Assembly (NCBI GenBank): GCA_937973685.1
Contig: CALJKJ010000011.1
Coordinates: forward strand, 1-61,523
Length of the DNA stretch: 61,523 nt
DNA from: an uncultured Flavobacteriales bacterium
GTDB lineage: Bacteria; Bacteroidota; Bacteroidia; Flavobacteriales_D; Crocinitomicaceae
Reading direction: 5' to 3'
This document shows, piece after piece, positions 36,401-45,375 of the stretch (within the stretch, counting starts at the first letter, position 1; the number at the start of each line of letters is the position of its first letter). The translations under genes were made by a program, and so were the position numbers. Below the pieces are notes generated by a model. It was not told where the DNA came from. It made no database searches and saw only the letters and a program-made list of their open reading frames with translations.

Positions 36401-38137
36401 AATTCCAATTTCACCCGAATAATCAGCCAAATTCTGCCCCTTCATTGAAACGGTTAACTCCGATTCAAACGAAGCGTTTTTATCTTTCACAAAATTCAAG
36501 TAACCTAAATCTGCTTTTGGAATGGACGCTGTAAAATTGAATACTTGTTGCTTGCTGACATCGATGCTTCCTTTGTAGGTCATTTTAAGGTGCGGATCGG
36601 AAATTTGAATAGTACCATCTATCACATTATTGATAAACGAAGCTTTTTCGACAGCAATTTGAGCGTAATTATAGTGGTTGAATCCTACATGATGAAAATC
36701 CCCAGTTATTTCCACTATTCGGAATCCATCATCTTGCCCGACTACTCCACTCAAATAAAACGAGCCATTCACCTTGTCAAACATAGGATTTGCAATCATT
36801 TTTCCTAATTGAAAACTATCTATGTAAATGTCAAAATTACTGTTCTGGGTTCGTTGAAAAGAATATCCTCCTTGCTGCAAGGATTGAAAACGAATACCAT
36901 TATCAATGTGTATGGAACCTAGACCACAAATCAATTCTTTACTCGCAACCGTAAATCGGTCTGTTGTTCCTACAACTGTTGATTTTTTAACTTCAACAAA
37001 TCCCATGCGCGCTATTTCTGGAACTAATGAAAAATGTGTGAAACCAAGATCTTTTGGTAATTTGAGCGCTGTTAAATCAGTTAAATCTACAAATGCATAC
37101 CGAACGATCTCTTTGAATGGTTTGTTAGTAACATCACGATAATCAGGTACTGTAAAATCGCCTTGAACAATGCTTCTTTTTCCAAAACGTAAATCAACAT
37201 TACTGACTTTTAAGTTTTTCACCTTCCGACTCAAAACACCACTAAAAGCTACAACTTGATTCATGCCTTCTAATGATGTGCCAAAATAAGCTACATCTTT
37301 TAAATCCAATCGACTTGAATCAATAACAGCATCGAAAACAACACTGTCTTCTATGTCTTGCAATGCAGCTAAGGTTTTTGCATACAAATTGAATTTGTGG
37401 GAATAGATGCGCGTGCGTTTTGTTTTTACCAATAACTGATTCAAGAATAATCCTTTCCCTGCTATAATCACACAATTTGTTTGCATGTGCTTCAACAGAA
37501 ACCCACATTTTTCGCGTGCATGCAAGTGATTGATTGTAAAGTAAAAATTACCATTTGTTGCAATCAAATTGCTTATTTTCAAATACACATTTGAACAGGA
37601 CAAATGGTCGTAATCCATACCAAAAGTTGAATAACCTTTGCGGTTATCGTCGTAGTTAACATGAACCGCTTTTAGGGCAATTTCGTTGATTTCTAAGCGT
37701 AAATTTGACTTACTTGTTGACGGTCCACTTTCAAAATAATCGGTTATAAACCAATAATTATAATCACCTGATTTTTTGTCGCGTTTGATTTCTATTGCGC
37801 CTTCATTTAATGCAATGGAACGAATAACTAATTTGTTTTTAGCTACGAGCAAATTTTTAACGCGTACGTCAATTGATTTCAACAAAGCAAGCGTATCATT
37901 TGCTTGATCTTTCACAAAAACATCTTTTAAAATGATTTTGTTAAAAGAAACGATATCGATTTGACCAATTTTAAAATCTGCTTTGAGTTCTTTGGAGAAA
38001 AATGATGTTGCTATACTTCCTAAATACGTTTGAAAAGCACTAAAACGAATAGCAAAAGCGAAGACAATAAAAAGAATTAACAACCATTCGATCGTTATTC
38101 CTATTGTTCTCCCTACTATTTTCAGTAATTTTGCCAT
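33464..38137 (-). CDS. tamB: TamB-like translocation and assembly module protein
   Basis: 1557 residues from MAKLLKIVGRTIG (ATG at 38137). One N-terminal membrane helix (IEWLLILFIVFAFAIRF), then a very long beta-rich periplasmic region of AsmA/TamB type, ending in the conserved DUF490 domain with signs of beta-taco strands (GSITWTGDPYEANLDISAYN; QLDIDVPTANEAGKQALSRI). It spans the periplasm and is thought to transport phospholipids or help outer-membrane protein assembly. Divergent from tsaD with only 23 bases between the two starts. No tamA/BamA-like gene is next to it. Confidence 0.88.
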   Translation of the reverse strand: MAKLLKIVGRTIGITIEWLLILFIVFAFAIRFSAFQTYLGSIATSFFSKELKADFKIGQIDIVSFNKIILKDVFVKDQANDTLALLKSIDVRVKNLLVAKNKLVIRSIALNEGAIEIKRDKKSGDYNYWFITDYFESGPSTSKSNLRLEINEIALKAVHVNYDDNRKGYSTFGMDYDHLSCSNVYLKISNLIATNGNFYFTINHLHAREKCGFLLKHMQTNCVIIAGKGLFLNQLLVKTKRTRIYSHKFNLYAKTLAALQDIEDSVVFDAVIDSSRLDLKDVAYFGTSLEGMNQVVAFSGVLSRKVKNLKVSNVDLRFGKRSIVQGDFTVPDYRDVTNKPFKEIVRYAFVDLTDLTALKLPKDLGFTHFSLVPEIARMGFVEVKKSTVVGTTDRFTVASKELICGLGSIHIDNGIRFQSLQQGGYSFQRTQNSNFDIYIDSFQLGKMIANPMFDKVNGSFYLSGVVGQDDGFRIVEITGDFHHVGFNHYNYAQIAVEKASFINNVIDGTIQISDPHLKMTYKGSIDVSKQQVFNFTASIPKADLGYLNFVKDKNASFESELTVSMKGQNLADYSGEIGINQLYYQENNKQINVPSFDLAIERSVFADRLTINSKVATIELIGKVDPSTIMEVVSNQLATAFPTLITKTPLPKKAKKGQFFDLTAVVGNADEVLHVFAPTVKIAQGTKLVAHFSEVDNSSSLAITSNEIAYVQQNEAKGSIDKKYFAGITLDQQLQNDRVVSSFHAKNAFWNDSLNVSDFNTKIIGEQNVFSTTLDWNLKQKNPAQFFFTTSFLPNDSINFIVKPSYFTLKDKLWEIQNTAALTYSNKSIAIDHLVFERDVQFITVNGVLSDKESDKVFVYLNDVQLEEFSALLQEDVNLKGKINGNFNFYTPFTTLKAQGELTIQDLFVNEKSVGDIASYAQWDYLQERLILSGDLDYLKFETFNFSGYYYPFKQENDIDFRLDFKNTDIQFVDAFLDPEVISAVKGKLNGKIDVYGNSSSPKIDGLLNLTQGSLKVGVIGTTYKLNGPILFSSQHSSFFINNMPVTDEEGNTAVLTSSITHNQFANWSANIDLWFDRETVENTYHRSFTGRFLALNTKYKEGEVYYGKAYATGYANIFIQDGQTDITLNAQTEKDTKITVPMYGPSEVSEYDFITIDVQKKRINKQIDLTGINLDLNITTTPQAEIDLVFNEKTGDAISARGLGPINITADNFGKIQMKGQYVIAAGKYDFVLPPIKQQFTLVPGGSITWTGDPYEANLDISAYNKVNASIKELTADAVGGISTVGNEEVRCILNITNTISNPTVQLDIDVPTANEAGKQALSRIRSNPDDLQKQFFTLLVMKRFVPLNGQSNQGFGGATDVLAEQINSALTGLSKQVKFNVGFDTKSAQNGSSSSLTRQTTVGFQTAVGENKSILITGAFGVANSTTGVANSSSYIGDMNIEYLINNDGTFRLKIFNLSNDRGVLTEKYKGDFTQGIGLHYQEQFNEFSESKMVTSLGKLFKRHTYKMLFSPILNIFRRKENRVFIKKGKNIVPLPVEPQYPTNPVVANPIVLPE

Positions 38138-38160
38138 GTATTCTTGCAAATTTAACAAAG

Positions 38161-39189
38161 TTGAGCCAAAAAGCATTAGTTATTCTCGGAATAGAATCAT
38201 CGTGTGACGATACTTCTGCTGCTGTCATCAAAAATGACGCCATTCTTTCCAATGTTACTGCTGGTCAAGCAATACACGAACAATACGGTGGCGTTGTACC
38301 AGAACTTGCTTCACGCGCTCATCAGCAAAACATTATACCAGTTGTTGATGCTGCATTGAAAAAAGCAGGCATTCAATTAACGGACATTGATGCTATTGCA
38401 TTTACAAAAGGTCCCGGTTTAATGGGTTCTCTTGTTGTTGGCACCTCATTTGCAAAAGCTACAGCCTTGGCACTCAATATTCCATTATTGGACGTCAACC
38501 ACATGCACGGTCACATTTTAGCGCATTTCATCAACGAAGGCCAAGAAATGCCCAATTTCCCATTCATTTGTTTAACAGTTTCAGGTGGCCACACCCAACT
38601 CGTGATGGTGAAAAGTCCACTCGATTTAACTGTAATGGGAACAACAATTGACGACGCAGCAGGTGAAGCTTTCGATAAAATTGCTAAAATCATTGGTTTG
38701 CCTTATCCTGGCGGACCATTGGTAGATAAATTAGCACAGACTGGAAATCCAAATCGCTTTGAATTTGCAAAACCAGTTGTTGGAGGTTATGACTTTAGTT
38801 TCAGCGGATTAAAAACTTCTGTTTTGTATTTTTTACAAAAACAAACGAAAGAAAACCCCAACTTTATCGAAGAAAACAAAGCTGATATTTGTGCTTCTGT
38901 TCAGCACACCATCCTTTCGATTTTATTCAAACAACTGACCAAATTGGCAAAGGACCTTGCTGTAACAGACATTGCAATAGCGGGGGGAGTTTCGGCCAAT
39001 TCAGGATTACGCAATCAATTAATTGCAACAGGAAAGGAAAAAGGCTGGCGGGTTTTCATACCTAAATTTGAGTATTGTACTGACAATGCTGCGATGATAG
39101 CAATTGCTGGGAAATTTCTATACGAAAAAGGAATTTTTGCAGACCAAACAGTTAGTGCTTTGGCACGCTTACCATTTCAACGACAATGA
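38161..39189 (+). CDS. tsaD: tRNA N6-threonylcarbamoyladenosine transferase TsaD
   Basis: About 343 residues from a TTG at 38161 (SQKALVILGIESSCDDTSAA). The frame stays open upstream to another TTG at 38104, but that would overlap the tamB start; family length (about 335-340) favours 38161. Transfers threonylcarbamoyl to A37 of ANN-decoding tRNAs with TsaB and TsaE. Metal-binding HMHGH (VNHMHGHILAHF), GGVSANSGLR and the C-terminal CTDNAAMIA are present. Its stop overlaps the next start (ATGA), so it is translationally coupled to the RNA methyltransferase. Confidence 0.94.
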   Translation: MSQKALVILGIESSCDDTSAAVIKNDAILSNVTAGQAIHEQYGGVVPELASRAHQQNIIPVVDAALKKAGIQLTDIDAIAFTKGPGLMGSLVVGTSFAKATALALNIPLLDVNHMHGHILAHFINEGQEMPNFPFICLTVSGGHTQLVMVKSPLDLTVMGTTIDDAAGEAFDKIAKIIGLPYPGGPLVDKLAQTGNPNRFEFAKPVVGGYDFSFSGLKTSVLYFLQKQTKENPNFIEENKADICASVQHTILSILFKQLTKLAKDLAVTDIAIAGGVSANSGLRNQLIATGKEKGWRVFIPKFEYCTDNAAMIAIAGKFLYEKGIFADQTVSALARLPFQRQ

Positions 39190-40520
39190 CGAAAATTGCT
39201 TTACCCAAGGACTTTGTGTCGCGTGTTCAAAACGATGTTTTTTTAGGACAAGATTTATTGGATGCTTTGGAAACGGAACAACCAATTGCTATTCGTTTTA
39301 ATAGTTCGAAGAACAAGCAACTTTTCACAGAAACAACAGCTATTCCATGGTCTAAAAATGGTGTTTATTTAACCGAACGACCTTCGTTTACATTGGATCC
39401 GCTCTTTCATGCTGGTTGTTATTATCCGCAAGAGGCTGGTTCTCAGTTTTTAGATACCATATTACGTCAAATTGAATTACCACTTCATCCAGTTATACTT
39501 GATTTGTGTGCTGCACCAGGTGGGAAAAGCACATTAATTGCTGATTACTTAAATGGTCGTGGTTTATTGGTAGCCAATGAAGTCATTCAAAATCGATCAA
39601 AAATATTAAAAGAAAACTTAGTGAAATGGGGTGCAACAAACACCTTAGTTTCGAACAACGATCCTGCTCAATTTGGCGGATTAACAAGTGTTTTTGACTG
39701 CATTGTAGTAGATGCTCCTTGCTCTGGTGAGGGAATGTTTCGCAAAGACCACCAAGCGCGGAACGAATGGTCGGAAAACAATGTTGAGTTGTGTGTTGGT
39801 CGGCAACGCCGCATCGTAATGGATGTTTGGGATAGCTTGAAAGAGGATGGATTTTTAATTTACTCTACTTGTACGTTCAACCGCCAAGAAAACGAGGACA
39901 ATGTTCAATGGTTGTTGGGTGAAACAGGCGGAGAAATAGTTCAGTTGACAATTATTCACGCAAAAAGTGACCGTGAAAAACTCGGATATTATTGCTTACC
40001 TCATCTTATCGATACCGAAGGATTTTATTTTGCTGTAATTCAAAAGAAAAATGGCAAAAAACCAAAAAAATTGAAACCAGCTAAATCCTTGGTTACACCA
40101 CTAAAAGACAATGCATTTTTAGCTCCTTTCGTTACTTCACAACAAGTCAGTTTTGTTCAATGGAGTGATTTTGCTTTTGCAATACCGAGCGGATTTATTG
40201 AGTTAATTCAATTGTTTCACTCAGAATTACGCTTGATAAAAATGGGGACAGAATGTGGCGAAATTAGCCGAAAAGGTTTGATTCCCAATGAATCGCTTGC
40301 GTTGAATGCTGAAATATTGAATCAAACAATTCCAGTTCATGAATTAACAAAACAAGATGCGTTGCGCTATTTGCATGGAGATACATTTCCATTAAACGGC
40401 CCTATTGGTTTTGGACTTGTTTCCTTTGAAGGAATTCCGTTGGGTTGGATAAAAAACTTAGGTAACCGATTCAACAACCTTTATCCAAAAGAATGGCGCA
40501 TTCGCATGCGGATTGATTAA
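39186..40520 (+). CDS. RsmF-like rRNA (cytosine-5) methyltransferase
   Basis: 444 residues of the NOL1/NOP2/Sun family, with an N-terminal RNA-binding part, a Rossmann methyltransferase core and a C-terminal PUA-like extension. SAM-binding LDLCAAPGGKST (105-116), motif IV DAPCSGEGMFRKD with Cys179, and motif VI YSTCTFN with catalytic Cys229. It methylates cytosine C5 in rRNA (RsmF/YebU type); the exact target is not given by sequence. Starts within the tsaD stop codon, so the two tRNA/rRNA modification genes form one unit. Confidence 0.88.
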   Translation: MTKIALPKDFVSRVQNDVFLGQDLLDALETEQPIAIRFNSSKNKQLFTETTAIPWSKNGVYLTERPSFTLDPLFHAGCYYPQEAGSQFLDTILRQIELPLHPVILDLCAAPGGKSTLIADYLNGRGLLVANEVIQNRSKILKENLVKWGATNTLVSNNDPAQFGGLTSVFDCIVVDAPCSGEGMFRKDHQARNEWSENNVELCVGRQRRIVMDVWDSLKEDGFLIYSTCTFNRQENEDNVQWLLGETGGEIVQLTIIHAKSDREKLGYYCLPHLIDTEGFYFAVIQKKNGKKPKKLKPAKSLVTPLKDNAFLAPFVTSQQVSFVQWSDFAFAIPSGFIELIQLFHSELRLIKMGTECGEISRKGLIPNESLALNAEILNQTIPVHELTKQDALRYLHGDTFPLNGPIGFGLVSFEGIPLGWIKNLGNRFNNLYPKEWRIRMRID

Positions 40521-40560
40521 AAAAATTTCAGTATTCCAAATAAACTCTGGAACACTGAAA
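40519..40560 (-). terminator. intrinsic terminator of the porin gene
   Basis: TTTCAGTATTCCA (40526-40538) and TGGAACACTGAAA (40548-40560) pair at 12 of 13 positions; on the minus strand T-rich sequence follows. It may also stop transcription from the plus strand, but no T-run follows there. Confidence 0.7.
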
Positions 40561-40571
40561 CTAATTATTTG

Positions 40572-41918
40572 TCAAAGATTTATTTGATATTGTAAAACAG
40601 TCATTCCTTTGCGATGCGTTTGTACATATTCGTTGTTCGCATTTATTTCAAAAATTGGTCGGGATTGAAAACCCAAAGAAATTTTTCCTGCATGATTTCC
40701 ATGAATTAACCAATTTATACCTCCATCTATCATTAACATTGGTTGTTGTAATTTATCAAAAAACGATAATTGAGTTGAGCAATATGGTTGTAAGGTACCT
40801 TTCTCATGCAATAGGTCATTTTTAAACTTATAACCAACTTGAGCAAAAATGGTAGAACCAGTACCAATAATCGGTGCGCCAACTCCTGCCCCATTCAAGG
40901 TTCCTGAAGACGTTACACCAGTTCCCGGATTCATCACACTTCCATTTCGCAAATAATTTTTACCGAAATTATAATTGTTATAGGCAAGATATGCTGTAAT
41001 TGCTGCACCTTTTTTTGCAATTGGTAAGTCTAAAAAAGCATCAACTCCTAGTAAAAGCATGTTTTGACGGATGGTATCGCCACTATTATTTTTGTACCAC
41101 ATGGCTTTGTTTTGTTGTATCCAGCCTGCTCCAATATTGAAAACTTTCTTTTTTCCTAAATATGAACCAACCGTATATGGATTGGTATTGTTTTCTTTTT
41201 CTAAAAACTGCCAAAACAAATATCCTTGTGTCTGTAGTTTTGGTAAATCCATTGAAAAATTTGCATCACTTCCAATAGCTGGTAAGGTTGTTGAGCTATT
41301 TTGAGCTGTCATCGGTGACGTTAAAGCAATGCGGTAATCCAATTTGCCCAGTTGACCTTTTGCATAGAACGATAATTTTCGTAAAAATTGATCGGTAAAA
41401 CCATTTGTAGCTTGTTGATACAAAGGTGCATCAATTGCCAAAAGACTTCCCACAGCAGGCGAAGCATATCGAGACAAACCACTCCACCCCGTTAATCCTA
41501 AACCTAATTGTACTTGTGGAGCTAGTTTATATTCAGTGATTGCATCGTGAATGAATGCTCCTGTATACCTTTTTGATAAAAAATTAAAGTTGTTTTGACC
41601 AAACTGCGTATAAAAATAAAGGCGATCCGTTAACTGACCAAAGGCAGAAAAACGGATTCTTCTAATGCCAATATCACTGTATGAATTAGCTGCTGTATTA
41701 TTAATTAGTGTTCCCGGATTCAAATCCGAATGCCGCAGCCACATTTGACTGACAAAAGTTGCTTTTAAGTAATGACTTCCACTTTTGTTTAGTGTTTTTT
41801 TTAACTCAGGTACGTTGTAAGATGTAGTATCTTTCCATGAATTAGTTTGAGCTGTTAATTGATTGACAAGTAACAAAACAAGCAATGTATACAATGCTTT
41901 TAATCCTTTATTTTTCAT
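40572..41918 (-). CDS. porin-like outer-membrane protein (OprP/phosphate-selective type)
   Basis: 448 residues. Signal peptide (YTLLVLLLVNQLTAQ), then a beta-rich barrel (SDIGIRRIRFSAFGQLTDRL, then YFYTQFGQNNFN; KLDYRIALTSP; FNIGAGWIQQ; TAYLAYNNYNFGK) with a C-terminal strand MTVLQYQINL. The GIRRIRFSAFGQLTDRLYFY stretch is typical of phosphate-selective porin families in Bacteroidota. Substrate not known. Confidence 0.72.
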   Translation of the reverse strand: MKNKGLKALYTLLVLLLVNQLTAQTNSWKDTTSYNVPELKKTLNKSGSHYLKATFVSQMWLRHSDLNPGTLINNTAANSYSDIGIRRIRFSAFGQLTDRLYFYTQFGQNNFNFLSKRYTGAFIHDAITEYKLAPQVQLGLGLTGWSGLSRYASPAVGSLLAIDAPLYQQATNGFTDQFLRKLSFYAKGQLGKLDYRIALTSPMTAQNSSTTLPAIGSDANFSMDLPKLQTQGYLFWQFLEKENNTNPYTVGSYLGKKKVFNIGAGWIQQNKAMWYKNNSGDTIRQNMLLLGVDAFLDLPIAKKGAAITAYLAYNNYNFGKNYLRNGSVMNPGTGVTSSGTLNGAGVGAPIIGTGSTIFAQVGYKFKNDLLHEKGTLQPYCSTQLSFFDKLQQPMLMIDGGINWLIHGNHAGKISLGFQSRPIFEINANNEYVQTHRKGMTVLQYQINL

Positions 41919-41969
41919 TATTTCATTTATTTAATGGTTTGTATTTTCTTTTTTTAATAAAAAAGTACA

Positions 41970-42269
41970 CTAACCAATTTTCAACGATTGAAACAATAAA
42001 TAATAGGGTGTTTTTTGAATAAATTGTTCAGAAAAATTTACGAATTGTCGAACGAAAATAACAGCTAAAAAAATCAGAATAAAGCTTGTAGCAGCTATGT
42101 AAAACAAGGTGTCTAAATCCAATTCAACTGCTATATCAACAATTTCGGATTGATCAATTAAAGTAGACTCTTCGGTATAATTTACACGATCTTTTTTTGA
42201 AGTGACTGCTTGTCTTTCAATAAAAAATGCTGCAACTAATACAATTAAAAATATTAAGCCTCTTTTCAT
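41970..42269 (-). CDS. small two-helix membrane protein
   Basis: About 100 residues from MKRGLIFLIVLVAAFF (ATG at 42269, or the adjacent ATG at 42272). Two membrane helices (GLIFLIVLVAAFFI; LFYIAATSFILIFLAVIFV) flank a short acidic/polar loop; a basic, Gln-rich tail follows. Family unknown. A 49-base tandem duplication lies directly upstream, in its likely promoter region. Confidence 0.5.
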   Translation of the reverse strand: MKRGLIFLIVLVAAFFIERQAVTSKKDRVNYTEESTLIDQSEIVDIAVELDLDTLFYIAATSFILIFLAVIFVRQFVNFSEQFIQKTPYYLLFQSLKIG

Positions 42270-42291
42270 CATAACTAGTGCAAAGGTACTA

Positions 42292-42389
42292 TTGACCAAT
42301 GAACCGTTGCTTCAATAAATGTTAAATTTCTACAACAAAATTGACCAATGAACCGTTGCTTCAATAAATGTTAAATTTCTACAACAAAA
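42292..42389. repeat. perfect 49-base tandem duplication
   Basis: The unit beginning TTGACCAATGAACCGTTGCT occurs twice back to back (42292-42340 and 42341-42389) with no differences. It occupies the gap between two minus-strand genes: after the stop of the gene ending at 42405 and before the start at 42269. Confidence 0.95.
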
Positions 42390-42404
42390 AAGTTAATCAG
42401 TGAC

Positions 42405-45125
42405 TTAACGAATAACACTGAGACTTCCACTAAACTCTTTTTTCTTATCAGAATAAATATCTTTTACTTTCGCGGTCCAATTATACGTTCCTGGAGGAAC
42501 AATTTTACCTTTGTATGTACCATCCCAACTTGACGAAATATCTTTCGTTTCCCAGATAACTTCTCCCCAACGGTTGTAAATTTTTAATTCGAAACGGAAT
42601 TCATCAACACCACTTACAACATATGTCCAATTTTGATTGAATTCATCGCCATCAGGTGTGAAAGCACTTGGTGCATAAAAGATAATGTCTGTGTTTACAG
42701 TTAATTGTCTATCAATCGTATCTACACAACCTTCAGCTGTTTCAACGATCAATTGAATCGTGTAAACACCTGTGTAACCTTCTGGGAATTTAAACACAGG
42801 ATTAGCAGATGAGCTACTAGAAGGAACAGAACCTGGTGAATTCCATGACCAACTAGTTACTCCACCAGACGATTTATCTTGCATTGTAATTTCAGTTTCA
42901 AACATGGTTGTTGGATTAGCGGACATATTAAAATCTGCTGAAGGATTATTAATCACCAATACGATACCCGGGAAATCTGCTTCGTACAAACAGCCATAAG
43001 TGGAAGTTACTTTTACATTCATTGCATAACTACCAGGTAAAACATATGTGTGTGTTGGTGCTGCTGCACCAGGAATTGTCTCTATTACTTGATCACCATA
43101 ATCGAACTCTACGCTAGCGAATTCACTTTGATTGTTTGAATTATTTGTAAACACAAATACACCTGGTTCACACGACCACAATTTATCTGGATAAAACGAT
43201 GGGATAATTTCAGTCGGGAATGTGATCGTCAAACAAGAATCTGTTGTTGGTGAACCACAAGCTTCTGAAAGTGTCACACAGTAAACAGTATTTGTGTTTG
43301 TTGGATCTACAATAATACTTGCCCCCGTTCCAATTACAGTTCCATTTTCTGTCCACGTGTATGTAAAGGGTGAACTTCCTCCTGTTCCAATAACAGTAAG
43401 TGTTGTGTCATTTTCAGGGCAGATAATCAAATCAGGAGATAGACTAGTTATTTGCAACGGATCAGGCTCACTTATTTGAGCTGAAACCTGAATCACACAA
43501 CCATTTGAATCTGTAACAGTCAGGGTATGATTGCCAGCAAACAAATCATTTGCTGCTGGTAAGGTAGACAATGAATTATTCCAATAATAAGAATAAGGCG
43601 TTGTGCCACCAGAAACAGAAACAGCAATAATTCCATCATTCAAACTATTACAAGAAGCGTCTTGCTGCACAACAATTTGCCCAACCATTGGTGGAATTTC
43701 CGTAACTACTATTTCAACAGTATCCGAACATCCGACATTGGAAGAAACAATACAATGGTACGTACCAGCTGTTAAATTAATCGCAGTTGGTGTTGCTTGA
43801 CCTCCTGCATCGTACCAGTTATAACTCACTATTCCGAGCATTGGTGTAACGGTAGCAGTTGCCGTACCATTTGATCCTCCTGGACAAGAAACAGGTGTCA
43901 TAGAAGCTGCATATGTAGGTACTGCATTTGGAACTGTCACATTAACAGTTTTTGTACATCCGATAGCATTTGTAACGAGCACTTGATATGTTCCAGCAAC
44001 TAAATTTGTAGCTGTTTGAGTTGTTTGTCCACTTGGTGTCCACAAATAAGTAAACGTTGGACCTCCAATAGTAGGGTGAGCAGTTGCTGTACCTACTCCA
44101 CTCGAACAATAATCTGTTGTTGCTGTTGCTGTTGCTTGAACAGTTACACGAGTAATGAACGTCGTATCGCTGGCTGCTCCAATTTGATTACCACAGGCAC
44201 TACTAGAAATAAAATATCCCGTTGTTCCAGGTGGAACTGCGGAAGCTGGAATATTCAAAACTCCATTATTATAAGGAAATGATTGTCCAGCAGTATTTGC
44301 CCACAAAGTAGATCCACCTTGTCCTGTAACGGCATAATATGGTGTTGAAGCTACCGAGTAATTTGAGGTATTTGTAGGAGAAGTAGGTGTAAATCGCTTT
44401 CCATCTTGAATAGCAGTCCAAACGGTATTATTTCTACCGGGTGTTATCGTTGCTGTTGCTCCTGATGGACTATTAACTCCTTGTATGGCCAAATTTCCAT
44501 TCCATCCTGGACAGGACATTTTTCGACCAATCATGACATCAATAAGGTTTGAACCTTCAAATAAAATTATACTCAAATAGTTGCATTCTGACCCACATGA
44601 GAAACCATTAATATTTTGATACAAGACTACAAATTTTCTATTGGGAGCTGTTCCAAGTGTTTGGTATTGAATACTTCCAATTTGACCTGTTATTGGATTT
44701 AATTGAGACGGATTCATGTCCATGTAGCAACCCATAATTGAATTTTGGGTTGTAGGGAAACTTGCAGACGGAAGTGTCGCCATACTCGTTAAACTCCAGG
44801 GACAACCAGCACCAGCATTCGAAGTGTTAAAACTAACCAACCCGTTAGAACCAATTACACATTGATTGTACAAATTACCATAAAAACTAAAATTGAAACC
44901 GATTGGAACAACTTGCGAGTAAACATCATCTGAAAGTTGCGGGAGAATAGTCGGATTATTCAAATTTAATGCTGTATTATTTGAAAGACCACTTGATCCA
45001 CAATTTGTTATTTGAACTGATTGTCCCAAACAAACGGAAGCATCCGTACCTAAACAAACCTGAACTTGTGAATAAACAGTTGTTTGTAGCACAAATAACG
45101 CAACTAATACTTTTATGTAATTCAT
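42405..45125 (-). CDS. large SprB-repeat/PKD protein with type B (gliding-motility) T9SS sorting domain
   Basis: 906 residues from MNYIKVLVALFVLQTTVYSQ (ATG at 45125; ATG at 45140 would add five residues and the frame opens up to 45209). An N-terminal domain of about 290 residues with Cys pairs is followed by at least three SprB-like repeats (GTYQVLVTNAIGCTKTVNVT; GTYHCIVSSNVGCSDTV; GNHTLTVTDSNGCVIQ), an Ig-like and two PKD-like modules (EFDYGDQVIETIPG), and a C-terminal domain FYAPSAFTPDGDEFNQ to GSLSVIR of type B sorting. SprB repeats mark gliding adhesins, so a surface adhesin is likely. Confidence 0.85.
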   Translation of the reverse strand: MNYIKVLVALFVLQTTVYSQVQVCLGTDASVCLGQSVQITNCGSSGLSNNTALNLNNPTILPQLSDDVYSQVVPIGFNFSFYGNLYNQCVIGSNGLVSFNTSNAGAGCPWSLTSMATLPSASFPTTQNSIMGCYMDMNPSQLNPITGQIGSIQYQTLGTAPNRKFVVLYQNINGFSCGSECNYLSIILFEGSNLIDVMIGRKMSCPGWNGNLAIQGVNSPSGATATITPGRNNTVWTAIQDGKRFTPTSPTNTSNYSVASTPYYAVTGQGGSTLWANTAGQSFPYNNGVLNIPASAVPPGTTGYFISSSACGNQIGAASDTTFITRVTVQATATATTDYCSSGVGTATAHPTIGGPTFTYLWTPSGQTTQTATNLVAGTYQVLVTNAIGCTKTVNVTVPNAVPTYAASMTPVSCPGGSNGTATATVTPMLGIVSYNWYDAGGQATPTAINLTAGTYHCIVSSNVGCSDTVEIVVTEIPPMVGQIVVQQDASCNSLNDGIIAVSVSGGTTPYSYYWNNSLSTLPAANDLFAGNHTLTVTDSNGCVIQVSAQISEPDPLQITSLSPDLIICPENDTTLTVIGTGGSSPFTYTWTENGTVIGTGASIIVDPTNTNTVYCVTLSEACGSPTTDSCLTITFPTEIIPSFYPDKLWSCEPGVFVFTNNSNNQSEFASVEFDYGDQVIETIPGAAAPTHTYVLPGSYAMNVKVTSTYGCLYEADFPGIVLVINNPSADFNMSANPTTMFETEITMQDKSSGGVTSWSWNSPGSVPSSSSSANPVFKFPEGYTGVYTIQLIVETAEGCVDTIDRQLTVNTDIIFYAPSAFTPDGDEFNQNWTYVVSGVDEFRFELKIYNRWGEVIWETKDISSSWDGTYKGKIVPPGTYNWTAKVKDIYSDKKKEFSGSLSVIR

Positions 45126-45338
45126 TTTATTTCGTTTCATATAGCGTAATAACGAAACATCAATCGTTTTCGTTGCTTTCAAAATTAAGCTTTTTAACAA
45201 AAAAATCATGTTTTGGTAATAATTTATACCTTAAATAGTAAACAATGATTTTTTCACCTATTTTTTATTGACACTTATCCCCTACAAATTGTTAACATAT
45301 TCTATGAAAAAAGAACATCATTAGGCGCAACTATTTTC

Positions 45339-45346
45339 TATATTTG
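45339..45346 (+). promoter_or_regulatory. -7 box (TATATTTG) for gdhA
   Basis: TATATTTG lies 29 bases before the gdhA ATG and matches TAnnTTTG exactly. A -33 TTG is not seen at 18 bases upstream. Confidence 0.5.
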
Positions 45347-45375
45347 CCAAACTCATTAAAAAAATTTGATAAAAT

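Noticed and set aside
42292..42389. Tandem repeat as a CRISPR array or the end of a mobile element
   Set aside because: Only two copies directly joined with no spacers, no cas genes, and no transposase or terminal inverted repeats nearby.
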